Source: JAIBJN01 sp963830885 (GTDB lineage Bacteria; Actinomycetota; Thermoleophilia; Gaiellales; Gaiellaceae). From it: a stretch of 64,000 bases of DNA. The first letter of the stretch is position 1; each line of letters starts with the position of its first letter. The notes below the pieces were generated by a model that was not told the DNA's origin, searched no databases, and saw only the letters and a program-made list of their open reading frames with translations. The position numbers and the translations under genes were made by a program. Location of the stretch: positions 78,537 through 142,536 of the forward strand of contig CAWHOA010000038.1 in the NCBI GenBank assembly GCA_963830885.1. The letters are read 5' to 3'. Positions 50,374-58,386 of this stretch are shown here, piece after piece.

Positions 50374-51672
50374 GTGGGGTGGGCGGCCTACTTCGACGAG
50401 CGCACCGAGACAATGCCGCCGGCCTGGACGCGCAGGCTCGAGGAGGAGCTCCTGGTCGACCAGATCTTGCGCTGCTACGAGCGCTCGCCGTTCTGGCGCC
50501 GGAAGCTGGCCGAGGGCGGCGTCCGGCCGGAGCACGTGCTGAGCGCCGAGGACCTGCGCCATATCCCGCTCACGACCAAGGAGGAGCTGCGCGCCTCCCA
50601 GGAGGCGTTGCCGCCGCTCGGCGACTTCGCGTGCGCCGACCCCGTCGACGTCGTCCGCGTCCATCTCACCTCCGGGACGACCGGGAAGCCGCTCGTGCTC
50701 GCCTACACGGCCGAGGATCTGGAGACCTCGGCCCGCATCGGCGCCCGCGCGTTCTGGGCGGCGGGCGCCCGGCCGGACGACGTCCTCCTCCACTGCCTCA
50801 ACTACAGCTTCTACACGGGCGGGCTCGTCGACCACGACTCGCTGGAGGCGACGGGTGCGACGATGGTCCCGGTCGGCCTCGGCCAGAGCGCGCGGGTGCT
50901 GGACCTGTGGGCCGACCTGGGCCCGACGGCGCTCTTCTCCACGCTCACCTACCCGCTCTACCTCGCCGAGGTCGCGCAGGAGAACGGACTCGACCCGCGC
51001 GAGCTCGGCCTGCGGAAGCTGATCGTGGCAGGCGAGCCGGGCGGCCAGCTCGAGGGCACGCGCAAGCGGCTGGAGGAGCTGTGGGGTGCGAGCATGCGCG
51101 ACACCTACGGGCTCTCCGACGTCTGGGGCACGTTCGCGGCCGAGTGCGAGGAGCACGACGGCCTCCACTTCTCCGGCCAGGACGGCGTCCTCGTCGAGCT
51201 GATCGACCCGGAATCCGAGGAGCCGGTGAGGATCGAGCCCGGGGTGACGGGGGAGCTCGTCTTCACGCACCTCGCGCGTGAGGCGACGCCGGTCCTGCGC
51301 TTCCGCTCGCGCGACCTGGCGGAGATCCTCGGTGTCGAGTGCCCCTGTGGGCGTACCGGCTTCCGCTTCCGGGTGGCCGGAAGGAGCGACGACATGTTCC
51401 GGGTGCGCGGCGTGAACGTCTTCCCCAGCTCGCTCGAGGGCCTGCTGCGCGAGCACGGGTTGGACCGCTTCGCCGTCGTCCTCGAGGCGTTCCCGGTGGA
51501 GCCGCCGGTCGAGGTCGTCGTCGAGGGCGTGGACGGCCGGGAGGAGGAGCTTGCGGAGGCCGTGAAGGCCCGTTTCGGGTTCACCTGCGTGATCCGGGCC
51601 GCGGAGCTGCCGCGCACCGAGGCGAAGGCGAAGCGGCTGTACCGGCTCTACGACGGAGACGAGCGGCCGTGA
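50374..51672 (+). CDS. phenylacetate-CoA ligase-like adenylate-forming enzyme
   Basis: The 432-residue protein resembles PaaK-type acyl-CoA ligases, which activate an aryl acid with ATP and CoA. It has the P-loop-like HLTSGTTGKPLVLAYT (about 91-106), RDTYGLSDVWGTFAAECEEH with the conserved Tyr-Gly, RFRSRDLAEIL, CPCGRTGFRFRV (zinc-like Cys pair) and the hinge RGVNVFPSSLEG. Lengths and motifs match. The acid substrate is unknown. It lies 18 bases behind the transporter gene and is coupled (GTGA) to a crotonase gene, so acid activation is followed by an enoyl-CoA-type step. Confidence 0.9.
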   Translation: MGWAAYFDERTETMPPAWTRRLEEELLVDQILRCYERSPFWRRKLAEGGVRPEHVLSAEDLRHIPLTTKEELRASQEALPPLGDFACADPVDVVRVHLTSGTTGKPLVLAYTAEDLETSARIGARAFWAAGARPDDVLLHCLNYSFYTGGLVDHDSLEATGATMVPVGLGQSARVLDLWADLGPTALFSTLTYPLYLAEVAQENGLDPRELGLRKLIVAGEPGGQLEGTRKRLEELWGASMRDTYGLSDVWGTFAAECEEHDGLHFSGQDGVLVELIDPESEEPVRIEPGVTGELVFTHLAREATPVLRFRSRDLAEILGVECPCGRTGFRFRVAGRSDDMFRVRGVNVFPSSLEGLLREHGLDRFAVVLEAFPVEPPVEVVVEGVDGREEELAEAVKARFGFTCVIRAAELPRTEAKAKRLYRLYDGDERP

Positions 51673-52415
51673 GTGTCCGGGCAGAACGCGAGGGCGCCGC
51701 CGTCTGGATTCGCTGGTCGCGGCCCGAGCGGCTGAACGCCTGGGACGGCGAGACGCTGGCGGCGCTCGGCGGCGCGCTGGCCGAGGCGGGCGGCTCGGAC
51801 GCGCGCGCGATCGTCCTCCACGGTGAGGGCGGGGCCTTCTCCTCGGGCGACGACCTGCGCGAGACGGCGACGCTGACCCCGGAGGAGTGGGCGGCCGCGC
51901 TCACAGGCTTCAACCGGCTGACGCGCGAGGTGGTCGCCGCGCCGCAGCCGGTGATCGCTGCGGTCGACGGCGTCTGCGTCGGCGGCGCCTGCGAGCTGAC
52001 TGCTGCCTGCGACATCCGCGTGGCGAGCCCCGGCTCCCGTTTCGGCTGCCCGGAGGTGGCGATCGGGCTCTCGATCTCGAACGGCTTCAGCCTGCTGGCG
52101 CCGCGCGCGGCCCGCCGGCTCGTCCTCACCGGGGAGCTGGTCGACGCGGAGGAGGCGCGAGGGCTCGGTCTGGTCGACGTGGTCGTGGACGACGTCGAGG
52201 CCGAGGCACGGCGGCTCGTCGAGCGCATCGCCTCCCTGGCGCCGCTGGCGGTCGCCGGCTCGAAGCGCCTTCTGGACGCCGCCGCCCGCGAGGAGCTCGA
52301 GCGCGCTCTCGACCGCGAGGCGGCGCTCTGCGAGCAGCTCTTCGAGACCGCCGACGCCCGCGAGGGGCTGGCCGCCTTCCTGGAGAAGCGCGAGCCGAGG
52401 TTCCGGGGCGCGTAG
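51669..52415 (+). CDS. enoyl-CoA hydratase/isomerase (crotonase) family protein
   Basis: The 248-residue protein is a crotonase. It has the N-terminal WSRPERLNAWDGET, the oxyanion hole AFSSGDDLRETA, AAVDGVCVGGACELTAACDI (second oxyanion segment) and FGCPEVAIGLSISNGF. A Glu in the ACELTAAC helix and one in CPEVAIG are at usual catalytic positions. The exact reaction (hydratase, isomerase or other) cannot be read off. GTG overlaps the PaaK-like stop. It is the last gene of the cluster and is followed by a convergent VOC gene. Confidence 0.92.
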   Translation: MSVRAEREGAAVWIRWSRPERLNAWDGETLAALGGALAEAGGSDARAIVLHGEGGAFSSGDDLRETATLTPEEWAAALTGFNRLTREVVAAPQPVIAAVDGVCVGGACELTAACDIRVASPGSRFGCPEVAIGLSISNGFSLLAPRAARRLVLTGELVDAEEARGLGLVDVVVDDVEAEARRLVERIASLAPLAVAGSKRLLDAAAREELERALDREAALCEQLFETADAREGLAAFLEKREPRFRGA

Positions 52416-52483
52416 GGGATACCAGTCGAGGTGGCCGTGCGCGAGTGCGACGAGCCGGAGGCGCGGGCGGAGGCCCGCCGGCG

Positions 52484-52900
52484 TCAGCTCAGACTGATGG
52501 ACCCGTCCTCGGCGAGCGTCCAGAACGGGTTGTGGGCGACCTCCCACGGGTGGCCGTCGGGGTCGTGGAAGACGCCCGAGTAGCCGCCCCAGAACGTCTC
52601 GGCGCCGGGCCGCGCGACGGTACCGCCGGCCCGCTCGGCCTCGGCGAGCACGGCGTCGACCGCCTCCGGCGAGCCGACGTTGTGCGCGAGCGTGATCCCG
52701 CCCCAGCCGCCGCCGTCCGCCGTGACGGAGTCCTCGGCGAGCTGCTCCCGGCCCCAGAGCGCCACGATCATCCCGCCGGCCTGGAAGAAGACGACGTCGT
52801 CGGAGGGCTGCTGCCCGCGCCAGCCGAGCGCCTCGTAGAAGGCCTGCGCGCGTGCGAGGTCGGCGACCCCGAGTGTCACGAGACTGAGCCGCTGTTCCAT
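52484..52900 (-). CDS. VOC/glyoxalase-fold protein
   Basis: The 138-residue protein has the two beta-alpha-beta-beta-beta repeats of the vicinal-oxygen-chelate superfamily: LSLVTLGVADLARAQAFYEA at the N-terminus and GVFHDPDGHPWEVAHNPFW near the end, the latter with a His-Glu pair typical of metal ligands. Such proteins include glyoxalases, dioxygenases and resistance proteins; function is not assignable. It is divergent from the DinG-like gene, with the LexA box between them. Confidence 0.87.
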   Translation of the reverse strand: MEQRLSLVTLGVADLARAQAFYEALGWRGQQPSDDVVFFQAGGMIVALWGREQLAEDSVTADGGGWGGITLAHNVGSPEAVDAVLAEAERAGGTVARPGAETFWGGYSGVFHDPDGHPWEVAHNPFWTLAEDGSISLS

Positions 52901-52916
52901 AGCCGGGAGCGTAACA

Positions 52917-52930
52917 CGAACGGGTGTTCT
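52917..52930. promoter_or_regulatory. LexA/SOS box upstream of the DinG-like gene
   Basis: CGAAC-GGGT-GTTCT matches the Gram-positive/actinobacterial LexA operator CGAAC-N4-GTTCG at all but the last base. It lies at the -35 position of TACCCT (52951-52956), the likely -10 box of the DinG-like gene. LexA binding there would block transcription until DNA damage. Confidence 0.65.
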
Positions 52931-52968
52931 ATGCTGACCGGCGGGCGTTCTACCCTCGACGTCCCACC

Positions 52969-54844
52969 ATGGACGCGTTCTTCGGCAGCGGCGGTCGGCT
53001 CTCCGCCTCGCTTCCGGGCTTCGAGCCCCGGGCCGGGCAGGCTGCGCTCGCCCAGGAAGTTGCCGACGCGCTCGAGCGCGGCGAGCACCTCCTCGCCGAG
53101 GCGGGGACCGGCATCGGCAAGAGCCTGGCCTACCTGATTCCGGCGCTGGACTCCGGGCAGCGGGTGGTTAGTCGCGACCGCGACGAAGGCGCTCCAGGAG
53201 CAGCTGCTGACGAAAGACGTCCCGGCCGCCGCCGCCGCGCTCGGCCGCGATGTCGACGTCGCAGTGCTCAAGGGCCGGCAGAACTACCTGTGCCGGAAGA
53301 GCCTGCACATGCTCGCCCTGCCGCTCTTCCGGACGGCCGAGGACGCCGCCGGGTACGAGCGCCTGCAGGATTGGATCGCGACGACGGAGACCGGCGACCG
53401 CGCCGAGCTCACATTCGAGCCGCGCCCGACGCTCTGGGCCGAGGTTGCGGTCGGGCCGGACCGCTGCACCGGCAAGCGCTGCCCGTTTCTCGCGACGTGC
53501 TTCTCCGAGCAGGCGCGCGCCAGGGCACAGGAGGCCGAGCTCGTCATCGCCAACCACGCCCTCTACTTCGCCGACCTGGCGCTCCGCGCGAAGACCGGCG
53601 ACGGCGCCGGCGTGCTCCCGGAGCACGACGCAGTCGTCTTCGACGAGGCGCACCGGCTGGAGGAGAGCGCCGCCGCCTGGTTCGGGGGGCGCGTCTCGCT
53701 CGGCGGCCTGCGACAGCTGCTCAGGGACGTGGAGCGCGCGTGCCGCGAGGCCTCCCGAGCTGTTCCTGCCCGCGCGCTCGACGCGATCGATCGCCGCGGC
53801 GAGGAGCTGCTCGCCGGACTCGACCCGGGTCGCGGCCGCCGGCGCCTGACGGCTGCCGACGCGGAGGCGGCGGCCGGCCCCGCGGCAGCCCTGGCGGCGG
53901 CGCTCGTCCAGCTCGCCGAGGCGCTTCGCGGCGGCGGCGAGGACCTCGACCTGCTCGCGCGCCGCTCGCTCGCCGTGGTCGACGACCTCGGCGCGTGCCT
54001 GGACGTCGACGACGAGGACGTCGTCTCCTGGGCCGAGCAGGGTGTGCTCGCGTGGGCGCCGATCGACGTCTCCGACACGCTGCGCGGGATCCTCTGGGAG
54101 CGCGAGGTCGTCTCCGTGCTCGTCTCGGCGACCCTCGAGCCGCGCTTCCTGCGCCGGCGCCTGGGGCTGGACGAGGCGCGCGAGGTGTCGCTCCCCTCGC
54201 CCTACGACTACCGCGAGCAGGCGCTGCTGTACGTCCCGCGCGCGTTTCCGGAGCCACGCTCGCCCGGCTACGACGTCCGGCTCGCCGAGGAGGTGCTCGC
54301 GCTCTGCCGGCTCTCGGAAGGCCGCGCGCTCGTCCTCACCACGTCGTACCGCGCCCTGGACAGCCTGGCCGAGCGGCTCGAGCCCCGCCTGCCCTTTCCG
54401 CTGCTGGTCCAGGGCGAGGCGCCGCGCGAGCGGCTGCTCGAGCGCTTTCGCGAGGACGTGGACTCCGTTCTCCTGGCGACGCAGACGTTCTGGCAGGGCG
54501 TCGACGTCCAGGGCGAGTCGCTCTCGCTCCTCGTCATCGACAAGCTGCCCTTCGCCGCGCCGAACGACCCACTCGTCGAGGCGCGCTGCGAGCGGATCGC
54601 GAAGGACGGGGGCGACTGGTTCGCCGAGTACGCGGTGCCGTCCGCAGTCCTCCAGCTCCGCCAGGGGTTCGGGCGGCTGATCCGAGGCCACTCCGACCAG
54701 GGCGTGGTGGCGATCCTCGACCCGCGGCTCCGAACGAGGGGCTACGGGCGGCGGTTCCTCGAGGCCCTCCCTCCGGCGCCGCTCGTGGGAGATCTCGGCG
54801 CCGTTGCAGCGTTCCTTGGTGCGAGGGAGCGCGCGACAGCCTGA
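52969..54844 (+). pseudogene. DinG/XPD-like Fe-S helicase, interrupted by a +1 frameshift
   Basis: This is a superfamily 2 DNA helicase of the DinG/YoaA type, acting 5'-3' in damage repair. The first part, in frame 1, has Walker A LAEAGTGIGKSLAYLIPAL and ends QRVV. From VATATKALQEQLL onwards the protein continues in frame 2 to the stop at 54844. Removing the A at 53170 gives a smooth 624-residue protein. Frame 2 carries the Fe-S cysteines (RCTGKRCPFLATC), the DEAH box FDEAHRLEES, WQGVDVQGESL and motif VI RQGFGRLIR. A LexA box lies upstream. The break may be a true mutation or a sequence error. Confidence 0.85.
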
Positions 54845-54860
54845 TACCTTTTTCGGCCGA

Positions 54861-55535
54861 GTGGCCAAGAAGGATCGAGTCCCGACACCGCCCAAGCGAC
54901 CCGTCCAGGCGCCCCAGGCCTACAAGGCCGAGGCCAGCCCACGGCGCACCCAGCTGATCTTCATCGGCCTGGCCGTCGTGATCGTGCTCGCGGCCGCGGC
55001 GATCGGGATCGGCTTCATCATGAGCGGCGGCGGGGACTCGGGAGGCGACACCGCCACCCAGGGTGACTGCACGCGGCAGACGTTCGACGCGCTCGAAGCC
55101 CGACACGTCGAGAAGCTCCCCGGCGACTACGAGTACAACTCGCTGCCGGCGACGAGCGGCCTGCACAGCCCGACCACCGCGATCTGGAACCTCTACGACC
55201 AACCGGTGCCCGAGATCAACTACGTCCACAATCTCGAGCACGGCGGGATCGTCATCCAGTACGGCAGCGAGGTGCCCGCAGAGGACATCGCGAGCCTCGC
55301 CAACTGGTACGGGCAGGACACGCGCGGCCTGGTCGTGGCGCCGCTCGCGGAGAAGTTCCAGGAGGAGGACCCGACACTCGCCGACCAGATCGTGGCCACC
55401 TCGTGGACGCACATGCTCCGCTGCGGCTCGTTCGACGAGGAGGCTCTGTCGGACTTCACCGACGACTACCGGGGCCCGCAGGGCGACGCTCCCGAGAAAT
55501 TCGAGCTCGATCAATTACAGCAAGGCTCGAACTAG
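54861..55535 (+). CDS. DUF3105 membrane-anchored protein
   Basis: The 224-residue protein has a basic N-terminus, one transmembrane helix (about 32-53) and an extracytoplasmic DUF3105 domain. Family signatures are LPATSGLHSPTTAIW and INYVHNLEHGGIVIQYG, whose histidines may bind a metal. The function of the family is unknown. It follows the DinG-like gene after 16 bases, with TACCTT (54845-54850) upstream, and is followed by tRNA-Leu. Confidence 0.88.
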   Translation: MAKKDRVPTPPKRPVQAPQAYKAEASPRRTQLIFIGLAVVIVLAAAAIGIGFIMSGGGDSGGDTATQGDCTRQTFDALEARHVEKLPGDYEYNSLPATSGLHSPTTAIWNLYDQPVPEINYVHNLEHGGIVIQYGSEVPAEDIASLANWYGQDTRGLVVAPLAEKFQEEDPTLADQIVATSWTHMLRCGSFDEEALSDFTDDYRGPQGDAPEKFELDQLQQGSN

Positions 55536-55545
55536 CCCTGTGCCT

Positions 55546-55628
55546 GCCGGGGTGGCGGAACGGTAGACGCGGGGGGTTTAAAACCCTCTGCCCGCAAGGG
55601 CGTGTGAGTTCGAATCTCACCCCCGGCA
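55546..55628 (+). tRNA. tRNA-Leu (anticodon TAA)
   Basis: The 83-base gene has the acceptor GCCGGGG (55546-55552) paired with CCCCGGC (55621-55627) and discriminator A. The anticodon stem GGGGG/CCCTC encloses TTTAAAA, giving anticodon TAA. The long variable arm TGCCCGCAAGGGCG is that of a class II tRNA, and the T arm has GAGTTCGAATCTC. CCA is not encoded. Confidence 0.96.
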
Positions 55629-55772
55629 TTCGCCCGCAGCGTCAGGCCCACGAACCAGCCATTTGTCCAGATATCCCCGTCCCCTCTTGGCAGTAGCGCC
55701 GAAAACGCTCATGCTGAGTCCTCCAGCATCTGCGCCGGTTGGGACCGGTGTTATTGGAGGGAGAGCGAGAAT

Positions 55773-57569
55773 ATGGCCGTAGTGCGCAGCCCACGGGCGG
55801 TCGTGGGTCTCTTGGCCCTGGCGATCGCAGTTGCGGCGTGGAGCGTCGCCCCCGCGACCGGAGCCACGCAAGCAAGCCCGGACCCCGCCGTCGAATGCCC
55901 GCCCGTGCTGCCGCTCGACCAGGTGTCGGCCGGTATGAGGGGCACGGCCGTCTCCGTGACCAGCGGTCGGTCGCTCTCGACCTTCAGCGCTGAGGTCCTC
56001 GGCGTGCTCCAGGACGCCGTCGGCCCTGGCCGCGACATCATCGTCGTCGACCTGTCCGGCCCGGCCGTCACCGCGGCCGGAGGCCTTTGGGCCGGCGCGT
56101 CGGGCTCCCCGGTCTACTTCCGCAGCGGCGGGCTCGATCGCCTCGCCGGCGCGATCGCCTATGGGCTCGCCGGCGGCGGCTCCACCCTCGCCGGGCTCAC
56201 GCCCGCTCAGGACATGTACGACGTGCTTTCGATCGGCGAGGACACTGCCAGCGCTGCGTCCGTCGCGGTTCCGCGTGCGCTCGCGGCGCGCATGTCCGCG
56301 GCAAGCGGTCTCTCCATCACTCAGACGGCGACCCTGTCCCGCCTGAAGACACCGCTCTCGGCCTCGGGCCTGACCGACCGCGGCCTCCGCAACATGCAGG
56401 CGGCCATCGACCGGCAGGGTCTGCCGTTCATCGCGTACATGGGCTCGTCGGCGTCCAACAACCCGCCGCCGCCGACCGCACGCCTCCGAGCCGGGGACTC
56501 GTTCGCCGCCGCCATGTCCCTCGGGGATGTGACCACGGCCGGCATCGGCACGACCACCTTCGTTTGCAACGGCAAGGCGGTCGCCTTCGGGCACCCGTTC
56601 AACTGGACGGGCGACACGACGATGGCGATCCGGGCCGCAGACACGATCACGATCGTCAAGGACCCGATCTTCGGGAGCTACAAGCTGGCGAACATCGCCG
56701 AGAGCCTCGGCACGCTGACCCAGGACCGGCTGGGCGGCATCGCCGGCTCGCTCGGCACGGCGCCCGTAGGCTCGCCGATCACCTCCACCGTGACCGACCT
56801 CGACCTCCAGCGGACGCGCACGGGCCGGAGCGAGGCGATCTTCCCCGACTTCCTGCCTTTCCTCGCGTTCACGCATCTCTTCCAGAACGTGGACGTGACC
56901 ATCGACCGGATCGGCGGCGGCAGCTCCGAGATGGAGTACGCCATCCACGGCACGCGGGGCGACGGCTCCCCGTGGGAGCTGCTGCGCTCGACCCGCTACG
57001 CGTCGCCCGACGACATTTCCTTCGACTCGGTCGTCGAGCTCGGCTTCACGGCGGAAACGCTGCAGGGATTCGAGGGCGAGGACATCACCGTGACGAGCAT
57101 CGACGTCCCCAAGCTCGAGGTCACGAAGGCCTTCCAACGCTACGACGTGCGGCGACTCCTCGTCTGGAACGGCTCGCGGTACGTCGTCCGGGAGTTCGCG
57201 TCGGCCCGTCCCGGCCGGACGATCCGCCTGCGCGCGGTGCTGCGGCCCGTGAACGGAGGCGCGACGCGGAACGTCGACCTTTCTCTCAAGGTGCCCCAAA
57301 ACGCGCGCCGGAGTGGCTACATCGAGGTGCTCGGCGGCGGCTCGATCGGGCCGGAGATCCCGTGCTTCATCGTCGAGGACGAGTGCGTCGAGGACACCGA
57401 CGGCACGTTCGACCAGCTCCTGAACGCGTTCAAGAACCAGCCTCCGGGCGACGCCGTCGTGGCGCGCCTGCGGCTCGGCGACGCGGGCGTCCTCCGGGCA
57501 CAGTCGAGCGTGCGCGAGGACACGGTCGTCGGCGGGCGCGTGGCCATCGGCTTCCTACTCATCAGGTAG
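55773..57569 (+). CDS. secreted SpoIVB-type (S55 family) peptidase-like protein
   Basis: The 598-residue protein has a signal peptide (about 1-31, ending PATGAT) and an S55-like peptidase region. It contains DQVSAGMRGTAVSVTSGR (about 49-66), the serine motif GLWAGASGSPVYFRSG (about 108-123) and the histidine motif GKAVAFGHPFNWTG (about 266-279). These match the SpoIVB SGSP and GH catalytic elements. The C-terminal 250 residues are beta-rich and unassigned. SpoIVB cuts a sporulation signalling protease, but no sporulation gene is nearby, so the role here is unknown. GGAGGGAG precedes the ATG. Confidence 0.82.
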   Translation: MAVVRSPRAVVGLLALAIAVAAWSVAPATGATQASPDPAVECPPVLPLDQVSAGMRGTAVSVTSGRSLSTFSAEVLGVLQDAVGPGRDIIVVDLSGPAVTAAGGLWAGASGSPVYFRSGGLDRLAGAIAYGLAGGGSTLAGLTPAQDMYDVLSIGEDTASAASVAVPRALAARMSAASGLSITQTATLSRLKTPLSASGLTDRGLRNMQAAIDRQGLPFIAYMGSSASNNPPPPTARLRAGDSFAAAMSLGDVTTAGIGTTTFVCNGKAVAFGHPFNWTGDTTMAIRAADTITIVKDPIFGSYKLANIAESLGTLTQDRLGGIAGSLGTAPVGSPITSTVTDLDLQRTRTGRSEAIFPDFLPFLAFTHLFQNVDVTIDRIGGGSSEMEYAIHGTRGDGSPWELLRSTRYASPDDISFDSVVELGFTAETLQGFEGEDITVTSIDVPKLEVTKAFQRYDVRRLLVWNGSRYVVREFASARPGRTIRLRAVLRPVNGGATRNVDLSLKVPQNARRSGYIEVLGGGSIGPEIPCFIVEDECVEDTDGTFDQLLNAFKNQPPGDAVVARLRLGDAGVLRAQSSVREDTVVGGRVAIGFLLIR

Positions 57570-57654
57570 GTCGCATAGGAAGGCCCGGTGGAACGCAGTC
57601 TGTGTCGAGCGACGTTCCGCCAGGCCCTCCACCTAGCGGGCAGAATCGCGCCGG

Positions 57655-57978
57655 ATGCTTCTCCTCGGCGCGATTCTCCTCGCCGTCTTCGTCCTGCCAG
57701 ACCAGTGGGACCTCCCGGTCGTGCTCGCGGCGGCCGTCATCGAGGTGGGGGAGACGCTCTTCTGGCTCTGGTACTCCAAGCGGCGCCGCGTCCAGATGGG
57801 GCCGGAGACGCTGGTCGGCAGCCTCGCGAGGGTCGTCACCCCGTGCCGGCCGCTGGGCCAGGTCCGTGTCCAGGGGGAGCTCTGGCGGGCGCGCTGCGCC
57901 GAGGGGGCGGATGCCGGCGAGGAGGTACGCGTGATCGCCCTCGATGAGCTCACGCTTCTGGTCGAGCGGGCCGCGTAG
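57655..57978 (+). CDS. NfeD-like membrane protein
   Basis: The 107-residue protein has two N-terminal transmembrane helices (about 2-15 and 20-40) and a C-terminal OB-fold-like domain: LVGSLARVVTPCRPLGQVRV, then GELWRARCAEGADAGEEVRV. This is the short NfeD (DUF107-type) form that partners with stomatin/flotillin-like proteins; no such partner is adjacent. The ATG at 57655 starts directly at the first helix. Confidence 0.85.
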   Translation: MLLLGAILLAVFVLPDQWDLPVVLAAAVIEVGETLFWLWYSKRRRVQMGPETLVGSLARVVTPCRPLGQVRVQGELWRARCAEGADAGEEVRVIALDELTLLVERAA

Positions 57979-57981
57979 ACT
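57976..57981 (+). promoter_or_regulatory. -10 box TAGACT before the CBS gene
   Basis: TAGACT ends six bases before the GTG at 57988 and overlaps the NfeD-like stop codon. Confidence 0.5.
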
Positions 57982-57987
57982 CCGCCG

Positions 57988-58386
57988 GTGATCGTCCGCC
58001 ACGCTCTCGTCGCCGACCCGCTCGTGCTGCAGGCCGGCGCGCCCGTCCGCGAGGTGGCAGCGGTGCTCACGAAGCCGAACGTCGTCCAGGTCCTGGTCGT
58101 CGACGACGACAGGCTCGTGGGCTCCGTCACCGAGGAGGCGGTCGTCGCCGCGGTCGCCGAGGGGCTCGACCTGCGCGAGCTGACCGCCGGCGACCTGGCC
58201 GACCCGGACGTCCCGACGGTCGGCCCGGACACGCCGCTCGACGAGGCGATCCTGCTCATGGGCGAGACCAGCCTGGAGCGCATGGCGGTGGTCGAGGACG
58301 GCCGCCTGCTCGGCATCCTCCCGCGCGAGCCGGTCGTCCGCCGCCTCGCCGAGGACGAGCCTCCTCCCGAGCCGGACGAGACCTAG
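57988..58386 (+). CDS. two-CBS-domain protein
   Basis: The 132-residue protein consists of a tandem CBS pair (about 5-60 and 66-120): VREVAAVLTKPNVVQVLVVD and PLDEAILLMGETSLERMAVV, each followed by the beta-strand GxLxGxL/V pattern. CBS pairs bind adenosyl ligands and regulate partner proteins; no partner domain is fused. GTG start follows TAGACT by six bases. The TAG stop shares a CTAG with the convergent exopolyphosphatase gene. Confidence 0.88.
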   Translation: MIVRHALVADPLVLQAGAPVREVAAVLTKPNVVQVLVVDDDRLVGSVTEEAVVAAVAEGLDLRELTAGDLADPDVPTVGPDTPLDEAILLMGETSLERMAVVEDGRLLGILPREPVVRRLAEDEPPPEPDET

